Assembly (NCBI RefSeq): GCF_003732265.1
Contig: NZ_MOBK01000006.1
Location: 682,001-746,000 of the forward strand
Origin: Pseudomonas brassicacearum
GTDB taxonomy: Bacteria > Pseudomonadota > Gammaproteobacteria > Pseudomonadales > Pseudomonadaceae
Direction: 5' to 3'
DNA: 64,000 bases
Below, piece by piece: positions 36,756-46,240 of the stretch. The notes under the pieces were generated by a model, which saw only the letters and a list, made by a program, of their open reading frames with translations, was not told the origin of the DNA and made no database searches. Position 1 is the stretch's first letter. Every line of letters begins with the position of its first letter. Position numbers and translations under genes: made by a program.

Positions 36756-38660
36756 ATGAGTGTGGAAACTCAAAAGGAAACCCTGGGCTTCCAGACCGAG
36801 GTGAAGCAATTGCTGCACCTCATGATCCATTCGCTGTATTCCAACAAGGAAATTTTCCTTCGCGAATTGATCTCGAACGCCTCTGACGCTGTCGACAAAT
36901 TACGTTTCGAAGCCCTGTCCAAGCCTGAGTTGCTGGAAGGTGGCGCCGAACTGAAAATCCGTGTGAGCTTCGACAAGGACGCCAAAACCGTCACCCTCGA
37001 AGACAACGGCATTGGCATGAACCGTGAAGAAGCGATCACCCACCTGGGTACCATCGCCAAATCCGGCACTGCCGATTTCATGAAACACCTGTCTGGCGAT
37101 CAGAAGAAAGATTCGCACCTGATCGGTCAGTTCGGTGTGGGTTTCTACTCTGCCTTCATCGTCGCCGACAAAGTCGACGTGTTCAGCCGTCGTGCCGGTG
37201 ATTCGGCCAGCGAAGGCGTGCACTGGTCGTCCAAGGGCGAAGGCGATTTCGAAGTCGCCACCGTCGAGAAAGCCGAGCGCGGCACTCGCATCGTCCTGCA
37301 CCTGAAGTCCGGTGAAGACGAATTCGCCGATGGCTGGCGTCTGCGCAACATCATCAAGAAGTACTCCGACCACATCGCCCTGCCGATCGAGCTGCCAAAA
37401 GAAGTGGCCGCTGCCGATGGTGAAGAGCAGCCTGCCGCCGAATGGGAAACTGTCAACCGCGCCAGCGCCCTGTGGACCCGTCCTCGCACCGAAGTGAAGG
37501 ACGAGGAATACCAGGAGTTCTACAAGCACGTTGCCCACGATTTCGAGAACCCGCTGAGCTGGAGCCACAACAAGGTCGAAGGCAAGCTCGAGTACAGCTC
37601 GCTACTGTACGTGCCGGCCCGTGCTCCGTTCGACCTGTACCAGCGTGAAGCGCCGAAAGGCCTGAAACTGTACGTCCAGCGTGTGTTCGTGATGGACCAG
37701 GCCGAGTCGTTCCTGCCGCTATACCTGCGCTTCATCAAGGGCGTCGTTGATTCCAACGACCTGTCGCTGAACGTGTCGCGGGAAATCCTGCAGAAAGACC
37801 CGATCATCGATTCGATGAAGTCGGCGCTGACCAAGCGCGTTCTGGATATGCTGGAAAAACTGGCGAAGAACGAGCCTGAGCAATACAAGAGCTTCTGGAA
37901 GAACTTCGGTCAGGTCATGAAAGAAGGCCCGGCAGAAGACTTCGCCAACAAAGAGAAAATCGCTGGCCTGCTGCGTTTCGCATCGACCAACGGTGATGAA
38001 GGCGAGCAAGTGGTTGGCCTGGCCGAGTACCTGGCTCGCGCCAAGGAAGGTCAGGACAAGATCTACTACCTGACCGGCGAAACCTACGCGCAAGTCAAAA
38101 ACAGCCCGCACCTGGAAGTCTTCCGCAAGAAAGGCATCGAAGTGCTGCTGCTGACCGATCGTATCGACGAGTGGCTGATGAGCTACCTCAACGACTTCGA
38201 CGGCAAGAGCTTTGTCGACGTGGCACGCGGTGACCTGGACCTGGGCAATCTGGACTCGGAAGAGGACAAGAAAGCCGCGGAAGAAGTCGCCAAGTCCAAA
38301 GAAGGTCTGGTTGAGCGTCTGAAAACCGCACTGGGTGACTCGGTGGCTGAAGTACGGGTTTCCCACCGTCTGACCGATTCCCCGGCAATCCTGGCCATCG
38401 GCGAGCAGGACCTGGGCTTGCAGATGCGTCAGATCCTCGAGGCCAGTGGTCAGAAGGTTCCGGACTCGAAGCCGATCTTTGAATTCAACCCGGCTCACCC
38501 GCTGATCGAGAAGCTCGACAACGAGCAGAGCGAAGAGCGCTTCGGTGACCTGTCGCACATTCTGTTCGATCAGGCGGCACTGGCTGCCGGTGACAGCTTG
38601 AAAGACCCGGCCGCGTATGTGCGCCGTCTGAATAAGCTGCTGGTTGAACTGTCGGTTTAA
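36756..38660 (+). CDS. htpG: Chaperone HtpG (Hsp90)
   Basis: A 634-residue cytosolic Hsp90. The GHKL ATPase domain shows [17 protein letters not shown] (E and N for ATP, about residues 30-46), DNGIGM, and [11 protein letters not shown]; middle and dimerisation domains are complete. The second of two close ATGs ([12 protein letters not shown]) gives the length usual in pseudomonads; the ATG at 36750 is the alternative. The heat-shock-type promoter fits its known regulation. A terminator follows. Confidence 0.96.
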   Translation: MSVETQKETLGFQTEVKQLLHLMIHSLYSNKEIFLRELISNASDAVDKLRFEALSKPELLEGGAELKIRVSFDKDAKTVTLEDNGIGMNREEAITHLGTIAKSGTADFMKHLSGDQKKDSHLIGQFGVGFYSAFIVADKVDVFSRRAGDSASEGVHWSSKGEGDFEVATVEKAERGTRIVLHLKSGEDEFADGWRLRNIIKKYSDHIALPIELPKEVAAADGEEQPAAEWETVNRASALWTRPRTEVKDEEYQEFYKHVAHDFENPLSWSHNKVEGKLEYSSLLYVPARAPFDLYQREAPKGLKLYVQRVFVMDQAESFLPLYLRFIKGVVDSNDLSLNVSREILQKDPIIDSMKSALTKRVLDMLEKLAKNEPEQYKSFWKNFGQVMKEGPAEDFANKEKIAGLLRFASTNGDEGEQVVGLAEYLARAKEGQDKIYYLTGETYAQVKNSPHLEVFRKKGIEVLLLTDRIDEWLMSYLNDFDGKSFVDVARGDLDLGNLDSEEDKKAAEEVAKSKEGLVERLKTALGDSVAEVRVSHRLTDSPAILAIGEQDLGLQMRQILEASGQKVPDSKPIFEFNPAHPLIEKLDNEQSEERFGDLSHILFDQAALAAGDSLKDPAAYVRRLNKLLVELSV

Positions 38661-38669
38661 CTGCGTTGT

Positions 38670-38697
38670 AAAAAAACCCGCTTCGGCGGGTTTTTTT
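38670..38697 (+). terminator. Intrinsic terminator after htpG
   Basis: The stem AAAAAACCCGC with GCGGGTTTTTT around TTCG, with a seven-T tail. Confidence 0.92.
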
Positions 38698-38727
38698 CAT
38701 TCTGGTGTTTTTAAGCAGGAGTGAATC

Positions 38728-39079
38728 ATGAGCCTGCGCACTGGACCTGCCCCGCACGGGTGCGCCGTTGAAAGCGGCAGTGTCGTTCCACGGCACACTG
38801 GATTCACCTGATCCGGCGGACGCCAAAAACATCAAGGGCTCGGTGTTGGTGCTGCACGGTGCGGCGGATCCGTTGGTGCCTAAAGAGCAACTGCCGGCGT
38901 TCGAAGCGGAAATGAATGCGGCGGGCGTGGACTGGCAATTGCTGAGCTACGGCGGGGCGGTGCATTCCTTCACCGATCCGCATGCCAATGTGCCAGGCAT
39001 GATGATGTACGACGCGAAGATCGCGGCGCGGGCGTTTACGTCGATGAACAATTTGCTGGATGAAGTGTTTAGAGGTTGA
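38728..39079 (+). pseudogene. Dienelactone hydrolase family remnant (internal deletion)
   Basis: A ribosome site (GCAGGAG) and ATGAG start are followed at once, in another frame, by the C-terminal part of a dienelactone hydrolase: LDLPRTGAPLKAAVSFHGTL, VLVLHGAADPLVP and a histidine in YGGAVHSFTDP. The nucleophile region (GYCFGG type) and roughly the first 130-140 residues are absent. The start codon reads into a different frame. Best explained by an internal deletion that also shifted frame; a reinitiating TTG at 38768 would give only a 103-residue fragment without the catalytic cysteine. Confidence 0.8.
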
Positions 39080-39117
39080 TCACTGATTCTGTCCTGACAC
39101 TTTTGTTGTCAGGGCTG

Positions 39118-39193
39118 GCCTCTTCGCGAGCAGGCTCGCTCCCACATTTGGAATGCATTCCAATGTGGGGGCGAGCCTGCTCGCGAAGGCGGT
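39118..39193. repeat. REPIN, GGGCGAGCCTGCTCGCGAAG variant
   Basis: A compact inverted pair with arms TTCGCGAGCAGGCTCGCTCC and its complement, between the hydrolase remnant and the pirin gene. Confidence 0.88.
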
Positions 39194-39212
39194 GTAAGGT
39201 TCACCGAAGAGG

Positions 39213-40073
39213 CTAAGGCAATTCGATCCGCTCACTTTCCCCCGGCACCGTCGGCCAATCCCCGGCCGCCCAACGCCGCCTGGCTTCATCGATAACCGCC
39301 GGATCACTCGCGACAAAATTCCAGTTGATCCGCCGTGGCCCGTCCAGCGGCGCGCCGCCAAACAACACGGCGTGACAGTCGCTCTCGGCAAAAAGCGTCA
39401 TCTCTTCCCCCGCAGGCAACACCACCAACGAATTCAATTCCAGCGCCTCGCCATCCAGCTGCGCTTCGCCGCTCAAGACATACAACGCGCGCTCTTCATG
39501 CTCAGTGGGAATCAGCAGCGTGGTCGCCGTTTGCAGGTTCAATTCCGCGTACAACGTAGGAGAAAGCACCGGCACCGGCGATTCCAGGCAAAAGCCTGAC
39601 CCGGCAATCATGCGGATTTTCACGCCAAGGTTATCGCTGACCGGCAAGGAACTCGCCGGATGATGACTGTAGTGCCCCGGACCCTGTTCATGCTCCTTCG
39701 GCGAGGCCAGCCAGATCTGCAAGCCGTGCATCGTAAAGCCACTGTCTTTCAACGCCTCGGGTGTGCGCTCGACGTGGGCAATCGCACTGCCGGCGGTCAT
39801 CCAGCTGACATCACCGGCATTGACCACCTGATCGGAGCCGAGGCTGTCCTTGTGCTGGATTTGCCCTTCAAACAGGTAGGTGAGGGTCGACAGGCCGATG
39901 TGCGGATGCTGACGAATATTCATGCCTTTGCCCGCCGCATAACGGGTTTGCAGCATGTGGTCGAAAAACACGAAAGGCCCGACGCTGCGGCATTTGGCGG
40001 ACGGCAACGGGCGAAGAATCGGCTGGCCTTCAACATCTTCGGCGCGGGGGCGGATCACGAGCGGAGAGTTCAT
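39213..40073 (-). CDS. Pirin-family bicupin protein
   Basis: A 286-residue cupin pair. The metal-binding cupin motif HPHIGLSTLTYLFEGQIQHKD appears at about residues 56-76 (key residues H56, H58, H100 region AHVERTPE), and the pirin C-terminal domain follows. Bacterial pirins have been linked to quercetin dioxygenase activity or redox sensing; the role here is not determined. The ATG at 40073 starts the conserved MNSPLVIRPRAEDVEG sequence. Confidence 0.88.
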   Translation of the reverse strand: MNSPLVIRPRAEDVEGQPILRPLPSAKCRSVGPFVFFDHMLQTRYAAGKGMNIRQHPHIGLSTLTYLFEGQIQHKDSLGSDQVVNAGDVSWMTAGSAIAHVERTPEALKDSGFTMHGLQIWLASPKEHEQGPGHYSHHPASSLPVSDNLGVKIRMIAGSGFCLESPVPVLSPTLYAELNLQTATTLLIPTEHEERALYVLSGEAQLDGEALELNSLVVLPAGEEMTLFAESDCHAVLFGGAPLDGPRRINWNFVASDPAVIDEARRRWAAGDWPTVPGESERIELP

Positions 40074-40134
40074 GCTGCATTCCAGGCTGAGCGGGTGATG
40101 CAAGGAGCATAACCCGCTTGCGCTGCCGTTGCCG

Positions 40135-40551
40135 CTATTGGCTGAACGCACCTTCGGACAGGTGGGTTTCGATGCTGACGTCAGTGGTGGTCATCAGCTT
40201 GTGGACTGGGCAGCGGTCGGCAACACGATGGAGTTCCTCGCGCTGCGCGTCGGTCAGCACGCCCTTGAGGGTCAGTTTGACGTGCAGGGCGTATTTGCCT
40301 TTCTGCTCTTCGCTGTTGTCGCGTTTGACCTCGACGGTGACACCCGTCAGCGGGATGTCCTTTTTCTTCGCGTACATCTTCAGGGTCAAGGCTTTGCACG
40401 CACCCAGGGCCGCATCGAAATAATCGTGGGGTTCTGGCGCCGAGCCTTCACCGCCGGAAGCGGTCGGCACGTCGGCAAACAGTTCGTGCTCATCGATTTG
40501 AACGCTGTGGCGAAAACCTTCGGCGGAAACGGTATTGACGGTAACGGTCAT
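40135..40551 (-). CDS. OsmC-family protein
   Basis: A 138-residue OsmC/YhfA-type protein with two conserved cysteines, in LGACKALTLKMYA (about residue 52) and ADRCPVHKLM (about residue 114), the thiol peroxidase pair of the family. GGGAGG precedes the ATG. It lies 60 bases before the pirin gene on the same strand, a plausible two-gene operon for oxidative stress. Confidence 0.88.
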   Translation of the reverse strand: MTVTVNTVSAEGFRHSVQIDEHELFADVPTASGGEGSAPEPHDYFDAALGACKALTLKMYAKKKDIPLTGVTVEVKRDNSEEQKGKYALHVKLTLKGVLTDAQREELHRVADRCPVHKLMTTTDVSIETHLSEGAFSQ

Positions 40552-40812
40552 GGAAAGCCTCCCAGGCTGGAAAAGTCGTTCGATCAAAAAAGACCTTGAA
40601 GTTATAGAGCATTCCCCTGCGGTCGCGTTCCACTTTCTTGCGGGCTGATCTCCATTCGCTGAATGGAAAGCGGATTACCGGCCGGCCGTGCGCGGTTGCG
40701 AAGGAGGCGATCGCGGCCTATGGTCCAAGCGAGGTATTGCCTGCGACTGTCACACAATGACGCGCCGCCGGTTTGTGTCCATCCAGTGCGAAAACCATAG
40801 CAAGGTGAAGAC

Positions 40813-42189
40813 ATGCCAAACGACTCCCGCCCCGCCGTACTCGAACTGATCGGCAACACGCCGCTGGTGCGTGTCAGCCGCTTCGATACTGGCCCGTGCA
40901 CGCTGTTCCTCAAGCTTGAATCACAAAACCCCGGCGGTTCGATCAAGGACCGCATCGGCCTGGCGATGATCGATGCCGCCGAACGCGACGGTCGCCTGCA
41001 ACCCGGCGGCACCATCGTCGAGGCCACGGCCGGCAACACTGGCCTCGGACTGGCGTTGGTCGGCCGGGCCAAGGGTTATCGCGTGGTGTTGGTGGTGCCC
41101 GACAAGATGTCCACCGAGAAAGTCCTGCACCTCAAGGCGATGGGCGCCGAGGTGCACATCACCCGCTCCGATGTCGGCAAGGGCCATCCCGAGTACTACC
41201 AGGACGTGGCCGCGCGGCTGGCCAGGGAAATTCCCGACGCTTTTTTTGCCGATCAATTCAACAACCCGGCCAACCCGCTGGCCCACGAATGCAGCACGGC
41301 GCCGGAGATCTGGGCGCAAACCCAGCATGATGTCGATGCCATCGTCGTCGGTGTCGGTTCGGCGGGAACGCTGACCGGTTTGACCCGCTTCTTCAAACGC
41401 GTGCAGCCGAACCTGGCCATGGTGCTGGCCGACCCGGTCGGTTCGGTGATGGCTGAATACAGCCGCAGCGGCACTCTAGGAACGCCCGGTTCGTGGGCGG
41501 TGGAAGGCATTGGCGAAGACTTCATTCCCTCGATTGCCGACCTGTCCAGCGTGCGCCACGCGTATTCGATCAGCGACGAAGAAAGCTTCGATCATGCCCG
41601 CCAACTGCTGCGCGCCGAGGGCATTCTCGGCGGGTCCTCGACCGGCACCTTGCTGGCGGCGGCGCTGCGTTATTGCCGTGAGCAAACCGAGCCGAAACGG
41701 GTCGTGAGTTTTGTCTGCGACACCGGCACCCGCTACCTGTCGAAGGTCTACAACGACCAGTGGATGAACGATCAGGGCCTGCTGCAATACAAACGCTACG
41801 GCGATCTTCGCGATTTGATCTCGCGTCGCTTCGAGGATGGCCGGGTGATCAGCGTCGGTCCGGACGACACGCTGCTGACCGCGTTCCAGCGCATGCGCCT
41901 GGCGGACGTGTCGCAACTGCCGGTGCTGGTGGACGGCCAACGGCTGGTCGGGGTGATCGACGAGTCCGACATTCTGCTGCGGGTGCATCAGGACGCCTCG
42001 CAGTTTCGCTTGACGGTGGCCGGCGCGATGACCGACAAACTGCAAACCCTGCCGGCCGCTGCCAGCCTGGCGCAATTGCAGGCGGAACTTGATCGTGGGC
42101 TGGTGGCGATCATTGCCGATGCCTCGGGCTTCCATGGCCTGATTACCCGCGTCGACCTACTCAATCATCTAAGGAGATCCCTGGCATGA
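40813..42189 (+). CDS. Cystathionine beta-synthase
   Basis: A 458-residue PLP enzyme with the lysine K45 in NPGGSIKDRIG, the phosphate-binding loop GVGSAGTLTGL (about residues 177-187) and a C-terminal CBS-domain pair (about residues 345-455), as in human-type CBS. It joins homocysteine with serine (or O-acetylserine) to cystathionine. The start overlaps nothing upstream; a 4-base overlap with the next gene makes a reverse transsulfuration operon. The long 260-base upstream gap probably holds its promoter. Confidence 0.92.
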   Translation: MPNDSRPAVLELIGNTPLVRVSRFDTGPCTLFLKLESQNPGGSIKDRIGLAMIDAAERDGRLQPGGTIVEATAGNTGLGLALVGRAKGYRVVLVVPDKMSTEKVLHLKAMGAEVHITRSDVGKGHPEYYQDVAARLAREIPDAFFADQFNNPANPLAHECSTAPEIWAQTQHDVDAIVVGVGSAGTLTGLTRFFKRVQPNLAMVLADPVGSVMAEYSRSGTLGTPGSWAVEGIGEDFIPSIADLSSVRHAYSISDEESFDHARQLLRAEGILGGSSTGTLLAAALRYCREQTEPKRVVSFVCDTGTRYLSKVYNDQWMNDQGLLQYKRYGDLRDLISRRFEDGRVISVGPDDTLLTAFQRMRLADVSQLPVLVDGQRLVGVIDESDILLRVHQDASQFRLTVAGAMTDKLQTLPAAASLAQLQAELDRGLVAIIADASGFHGLITRVDLLNHLRRSLA

Positions 42190-43361
42190 GTCACGATAAA
42201 GATGCTGCACCCCATGGCTTCGCCACTCGCGTGATCCATGCCGGGCAGACGCCGGATCCTTCCACTGGCGCGTTGATGCCGCCGATTTACGCCAACTCCA
42301 CCTATTTGCAGCAAAGCCCGGGCGTGCACAAAGGCCTCGACTACGGGCGTTCGCACAACCCGACGCGCTTTGCGCTGGAGCGCTGCGTGGCGGATCTGGA
42401 GGGCGGCACCCAGGCGTTCGCGTTTGCGTCCGGGCTGGCGGCGATCTCCACGGTGCTCGAACTGCTCGATGCCGATTCGCATATCGTCTCGGGCAATGAT
42501 TTGTATGGCGGGACGTTCCGCTTGTTCGACAAGGTGCGTCGGCGCAGCGCCGGGCACCGCTTCAGCTTTGTCGACCTGACGGACCTGTCGGCCTTCGAAG
42601 CGGCGCTGCAGGACGACACGCGCATGGTCTGCGTCGAGACGCCGAGCAATCCGTTGCTGCGCCTCACGGACCTTGCCGCCATTGCGCGCATCTGTCGCCA
42701 GCGCGGGATCATTTGCGTGGCGGACAACACCTTCGCCAGCCCGTGGATCCAGCGTCCGCTGGAACTGGGTTTCGATGTCGTGGTGCACTCGACCACCAAG
42801 TATTTGAACGGCCACTCCGACGTGATCGGCGGCATCGCCGTGGTTGGGCAGAACGCAGAGTTGGCCGAGCGGCTGGGCTTTCTGCAAAACGCGGTGGGGG
42901 CGATTGCCGGGCCGTTTGACGCCTTCCTCACTTTGCGCGGCGTGAAGACCCTGGCATTGCGCATGGAGCGTCACTGCAGCAACGCACTGGCGCTGGCGCA
43001 ATGGCTGGAACAACAGCCGCAAGTCGCGCGGGTCTACTACCCGGGATTGCCGTCGCATCCTCAACATGAACTGGCGCGGCAGCAGATGCGCGGTTTCGGC
43101 GGGATGATTTCACTCGATCTGAACACCGACCTGGCGGGCTCCAAGCGTTTTCTGGAGAACGTGCAGATCTTTGCGTTGGCGGAGAGCCTCGGCGGGGTGG
43201 AAAGCCTGATCGAGCACCCGGCGATCATGACCCACGCCACGATCCCCGCCGATACCCGTGCGGAGCTCGGCATCGGTGATGCGCTGGTGCGATTGTCCGT
43301 GGGGGTCGAGGATGTCGAGGACCTGCGCGCCGATCTGGCACAGGCGCTGGCGCGGATCTGA
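42186..43361 (+). CDS. Cystathionine gamma-lyase / Cys-Met metabolism PLP enzyme
   Basis: A 391-residue enzyme of the Cys/Met PLP family with the lysine K205 in HSTTKYLNGHSDVIGG, DYGRSHNPTR (about residues 52-61) and the SLGGVESLIEHPA C-terminal motif. Pairing with cystathionine beta-synthase indicates gamma-lyase activity (cystathionine to cysteine), although gamma-synthase cannot be excluded from sequence alone. An ATGA overlap couples it to the upstream gene. Confidence 0.9.
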   Translation: MSHDKDAAPHGFATRVIHAGQTPDPSTGALMPPIYANSTYLQQSPGVHKGLDYGRSHNPTRFALERCVADLEGGTQAFAFASGLAAISTVLELLDADSHIVSGNDLYGGTFRLFDKVRRRSAGHRFSFVDLTDLSAFEAALQDDTRMVCVETPSNPLLRLTDLAAIARICRQRGIICVADNTFASPWIQRPLELGFDVVVHSTTKYLNGHSDVIGGIAVVGQNAELAERLGFLQNAVGAIAGPFDAFLTLRGVKTLALRMERHCSNALALAQWLEQQPQVARVYYPGLPSHPQHELARQQMRGFGGMISLDLNTDLAGSKRFLENVQIFALAESLGGVESLIEHPAIMTHATIPADTRAELGIGDALVRLSVGVEDVEDLRADLAQALARI

Positions 43362-43378
43362 CGGTTCAGCAGGCAAAA

Positions 43379-43416
43379 AAAAATCCGGAACCCTTAGCGG
43401 ATTCCGGATTTTTGTG
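43379..43416. terminator. Bidirectional intrinsic terminator
   Basis: The stem AAAAATCCGGAA with TTCCGGATTTTT around an 11-base loop, between the convergent gamma-lyase and DUF3108 genes. Confidence 0.85.
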
Positions 43417-43427
43417 TCGATCGCGAA

Positions 43428-44141
43428 TTAGCTGCCTTTGACAGACTTACCGTTGACCGTACCGTCGAGGAGCATGATGTTGTACTCCTTGCCGTCGGTT
43501 TCAACTTGTTGCAGACGGACCAGCAGGTAATCCCAGTCCTTGGCGAACCACAGGACAGTGATGCGCTTGCTTTGTGTCGGGTCGCGCACGCGCTCGACCT
43601 TGATCGCATCGATCTGGCCGGCCTTGGTGTCGACCTTTTCCGAACCCAGTACGCGGAAGTCATAGGTATCGACTTCGCCACCGTCGACGACCTGATAACT
43701 CATGCTTTTTTTGCCGGCGGCCACGTCGTGTTGCAGGGCCAGCTGATACGTGGACTTGTCGACCATGCCACGGTTCAGCGGCACTTTGACCGGGTCACCG
43801 CGATCGGTGCCGGTGACCATTTTGGTGGTCCAGTCGAAATCCAGGTCAGCCTTTTTCGCTTTACCCAGGCCGCCACGTTCAAAGTGGTAGGACTGAGGCA
43901 GCAGGGTGTCCTTGTCCACGGTCAGGGTGCTTTCTTCAGTCAGGCTGGCGATCATCATCGACGCCTTGAAGCTGAGTTTCCAGACGCCGTTGGCTTCCTT
44001 GGTCAGGCTGCGTTCAGCGGTGCCGCTCATGGGCAGCTGTTTCCAGTCGGCGGTGTAGCTGGCGGAGAAAGGTTGAAGTTCCGAAGCCTGTGCCAGGGGC
44101 AAGGCAAACAGAGCGCAAGCGAAGAGCAGGGCGCGACGCAT
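43428..44141 (-). CDS. DUF3108 secreted protein
   Basis: A 237-residue protein with a signal peptide (AQA near residue 19) and an all-beta DUF3108 domain, beginning LQPFSASYTADWKQLPMSG. No function is established. It lies 8 bases after purN, a conserved order in pseudomonads, which does not by itself imply a purine role. Confidence 0.85.
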   Translation of the reverse strand: MRRALLFACALFALPLAQASELQPFSASYTADWKQLPMSGTAERSLTKEANGVWKLSFKASMMIASLTEESTLTVDKDTLLPQSYHFERGGLGKAKKADLDFDWTTKMVTGTDRGDPVKVPLNRGMVDKSTYQLALQHDVAAGKKSMSYQVVDGGEVDTYDFRVLGSEKVDTKAGQIDAIKVERVRDPTQSKRITVLWFAKDWDYLLVRLQQVETDGKEYNIMLLDGTVNGKSVKGS

Positions 44142-44149
44142 AATATCTC

Positions 44150-44800
44150 CTAGTTTCGAATCAAGTGGCCGCTGGCCGCGAGTAACTTCCCATCCAGTAA
44201 AGCACCTTGTTCGCCGAGCGATAAACGACCTTCGGCAAACCAGCGTACAGCCAACGGGTAGATCAGGTGTTCCTGGGCATGGACTCGCTGCGCCAGACTC
44301 TGCGGCGAATCGTGCAACTCTACCGGTATTACTGCCTGTACGACCAGTGGTCCGCCATCGAGTTCCTCGGTGACGAAGTGGACGGAGCAGCCGTGCTCGG
44401 TGTCGCCGGCCTCCAGCGCGCGCTGATGAGTGTGTAACCCTTTGTATTTGGGTAGCAGCGAAGGATGGATATTGAGCAGGCGACCCGCGTAGTGGCGCAC
44501 GAAATCAGCGCTGAGAATGCGCATGAAACCGGCCAGTACCACGAGTTTGGGATTGAAGGCGTCGATCAGTTCGATCAGCGCGGCATCAAAGGCCTCGCGG
44601 CCTTCGAAAGCCTTGTGATCCAGGGAGCGGGTGTCGATACCCGCGTCCCTGGCGCGTTGCAGGCCGTAGGCGTCGGCGCGGTTGGAAATCACCGCAGCGA
44701 TGCGGACCGGGCTGTCGCCGGTCCGCGTGCTGTCGATCAAGGCCTGCAAGTTACTGCCGGTGCCGGAGAGCAGCACCACGACATCACAGGTGACGGACAT
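44150..44800 (-). CDS. purN: Phosphoribosylglycinamide formyltransferase
   Basis: Transfers formyl from 10-formyl-tetrahydrofolate to GAR in purine synthesis. The 216-residue protein has the GTGSNLQALID phosphate loop (residues 13-23) and the catalytic trio N110, H112 (LNIHPSLLP) and D148 (EELDGGP). It starts where purM stops (sharing one base). Confidence 0.97.
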   Translation of the reverse strand: MSVTCDVVVLLSGTGSNLQALIDSTRTGDSPVRIAAVISNRADAYGLQRARDAGIDTRSLDHKAFEGREAFDAALIELIDAFNPKLVVLAGFMRILSADFVRHYAGRLLNIHPSLLPKYKGLHTHQRALEAGDTEHGCSVHFVTEELDGGPLVVQAVIPVELHDSPQSLAQRVHAQEHLIYPLAVRWFAEGRLSLGEQGALLDGKLLAASGHLIRN

Positions 44801-45858
44801 TAATGAGCCTTGAGGTTTTTCAGTTCAACCTGAGCCGCGCCTTCGGCAGCGGTAGCGATCTGACCGATAACCCAAGGCTGCTCGCCCGCTTCACGCAAGA
44901 CGTTCAGCGCGGTTTCAACGTGCTCTTGCGCCACGCAGATGACCATGCCGACGCCGCAGTTCAGCACGCGGTGCATTTCGTTTTCGTCGACGTTGCCTTT
45001 TTCTTGCAGCCAGTCGAACACGGCAGGGCGGGTCCAGCTCGCCACGTCAACCACGGCTTGGGCGCCTTTTGGCAGAACGCGCGGGATGTTGTCCAGCAGG
45101 CCACCACCGGTGATGTGGGCCATGGCTTTGACAGCGCCGGTGTCCTTGATCAGCTTGAGCAGCGGCTTCACGTAGATGCGGGTCGGGGCCATCAGCAGGT
45201 CGGTCAGCGGTTTGCCGTCGAGCTGGATGTTTTCGATGTCGGCACCCGACACTTCGATGATCTTGCGGATCAGCGAGTAGCCGTTGGAGTGCGGGCCGGA
45301 AGACGGCAGGGCGAGCAGGGCATCGCCGGCAGCGACTTTCGAGCCGTCGATGATTTCGGATTTTTCCACGACGCCAACGCAGAAGCCGGCCAGGTCGTAG
45401 TCTTCGCCTTCGTACATGCCAGGCATTTCAGCGGTTTCGCCGCCGACCAGGGAGCAGCCGGACAGTTCGCAGCCCGCGCCGATGCCGGTCACGACCTGGG
45501 TCGCGGTTTCGACATTGAGCTTGCCGGTAGCGTAGTAGTCGAGGAAGAACAGCGGTTCAGCGCCGCAGACCACCAGGTCGTTCACGCACATGGCCACCAG
45601 GTCGATGCCGATGCTGTCGTGCTTGTTCAGGTTCAGGGCCAGGCGCAGCTTGGTGCCCACGCCGTCGGTGCCGGAAACCAGCACAGGCTGCTTGTAGCCA
45701 GCCGGGATTTCGCAGAGGGCGCCGAAACCGCCCAGGCCGCCCATGACTTCCGGGCGCGCAGTGCGCTTGGCGACGCTCTTGATGCGTTCGACCAATGCTT
45801 CACCGGCGTCGATGTCTACACCGGCGTCCTTGTAGCTCAGGGAGGGTTGCTTGCTCAT
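44800..45858 (-). CDS. purM: Phosphoribosylformylglycinamidine cyclo-ligase (AIR synthase)
   Basis: ATP-dependent closure of FGAM to AIR. The 352-residue protein starts [19 protein letters not shown] and contains [24 protein letters not shown] and [20 protein letters not shown], all AIR synthase landmarks. The ATG at 45858 replaces a longer open frame with no family similarity upstream. First gene of purM-purN-DUF3108. Confidence 0.97.
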   Translation of the reverse strand: MSKQPSLSYKDAGVDIDAGEALVERIKSVAKRTARPEVMGGLGGFGALCEIPAGYKQPVLVSGTDGVGTKLRLALNLNKHDSIGIDLVAMCVNDLVVCGAEPLFFLDYYATGKLNVETATQVVTGIGAGCELSGCSLVGGETAEMPGMYEGEDYDLAGFCVGVVEKSEIIDGSKVAAGDALLALPSSGPHSNGYSLIRKIIEVSGADIENIQLDGKPLTDLLMAPTRIYVKPLLKLIKDTGAVKAMAHITGGGLLDNIPRVLPKGAQAVVDVASWTRPAVFDWLQEKGNVDENEMHRVLNCGVGMVICVAQEHVETALNVLREAGEQPWVIGQIATAAEGAAQVELKNLKAH

Positions 45859-46240
45859 GATCCAGGCCTTTAGGGGGGATTCAGGGGTAACGACCGAGTC
45901 CAGCGGGGACGCCGAATTCGACGGGGGCGATTGCCTCACGCGAAATTCAAGCCGCCCGGCTGTTGCCGGTCTGCGAAGGCGCGCGATTTTATCAGGCTTG
46001 AGGGGCAGCGGCCATCCTCACGCCGACGGCAGGGGCATATCCTATTAAAAAAATTGATATTGGCCGTGTTGGTGGCCTCTTGCATGGCTGTATAAGGTAT
46101 GCCGATTAACCGTCTATCGTTATGTCAGTGCGAAAACTTATCGCGGCCGTGTGAATGTTTTGCGCAGGGATGTGGTCACAGCCCTGTTCGATCGTCTTCA
46201 TGCGGTCTGTTCCAGCCGCTCTTGTCGTCAGGAATCTTCC
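45859..46240. other. Divergent intergenic region, purM / DUF2066
   Basis: About 380 bases without a supported gene. It must contain promoters for both directions. An AT-rich TGATAAAAT (leftward, 45986-45994) is a candidate -10 for purM, without a convincing -35. No hairpin or repeat was found. Confidence 0.4.
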
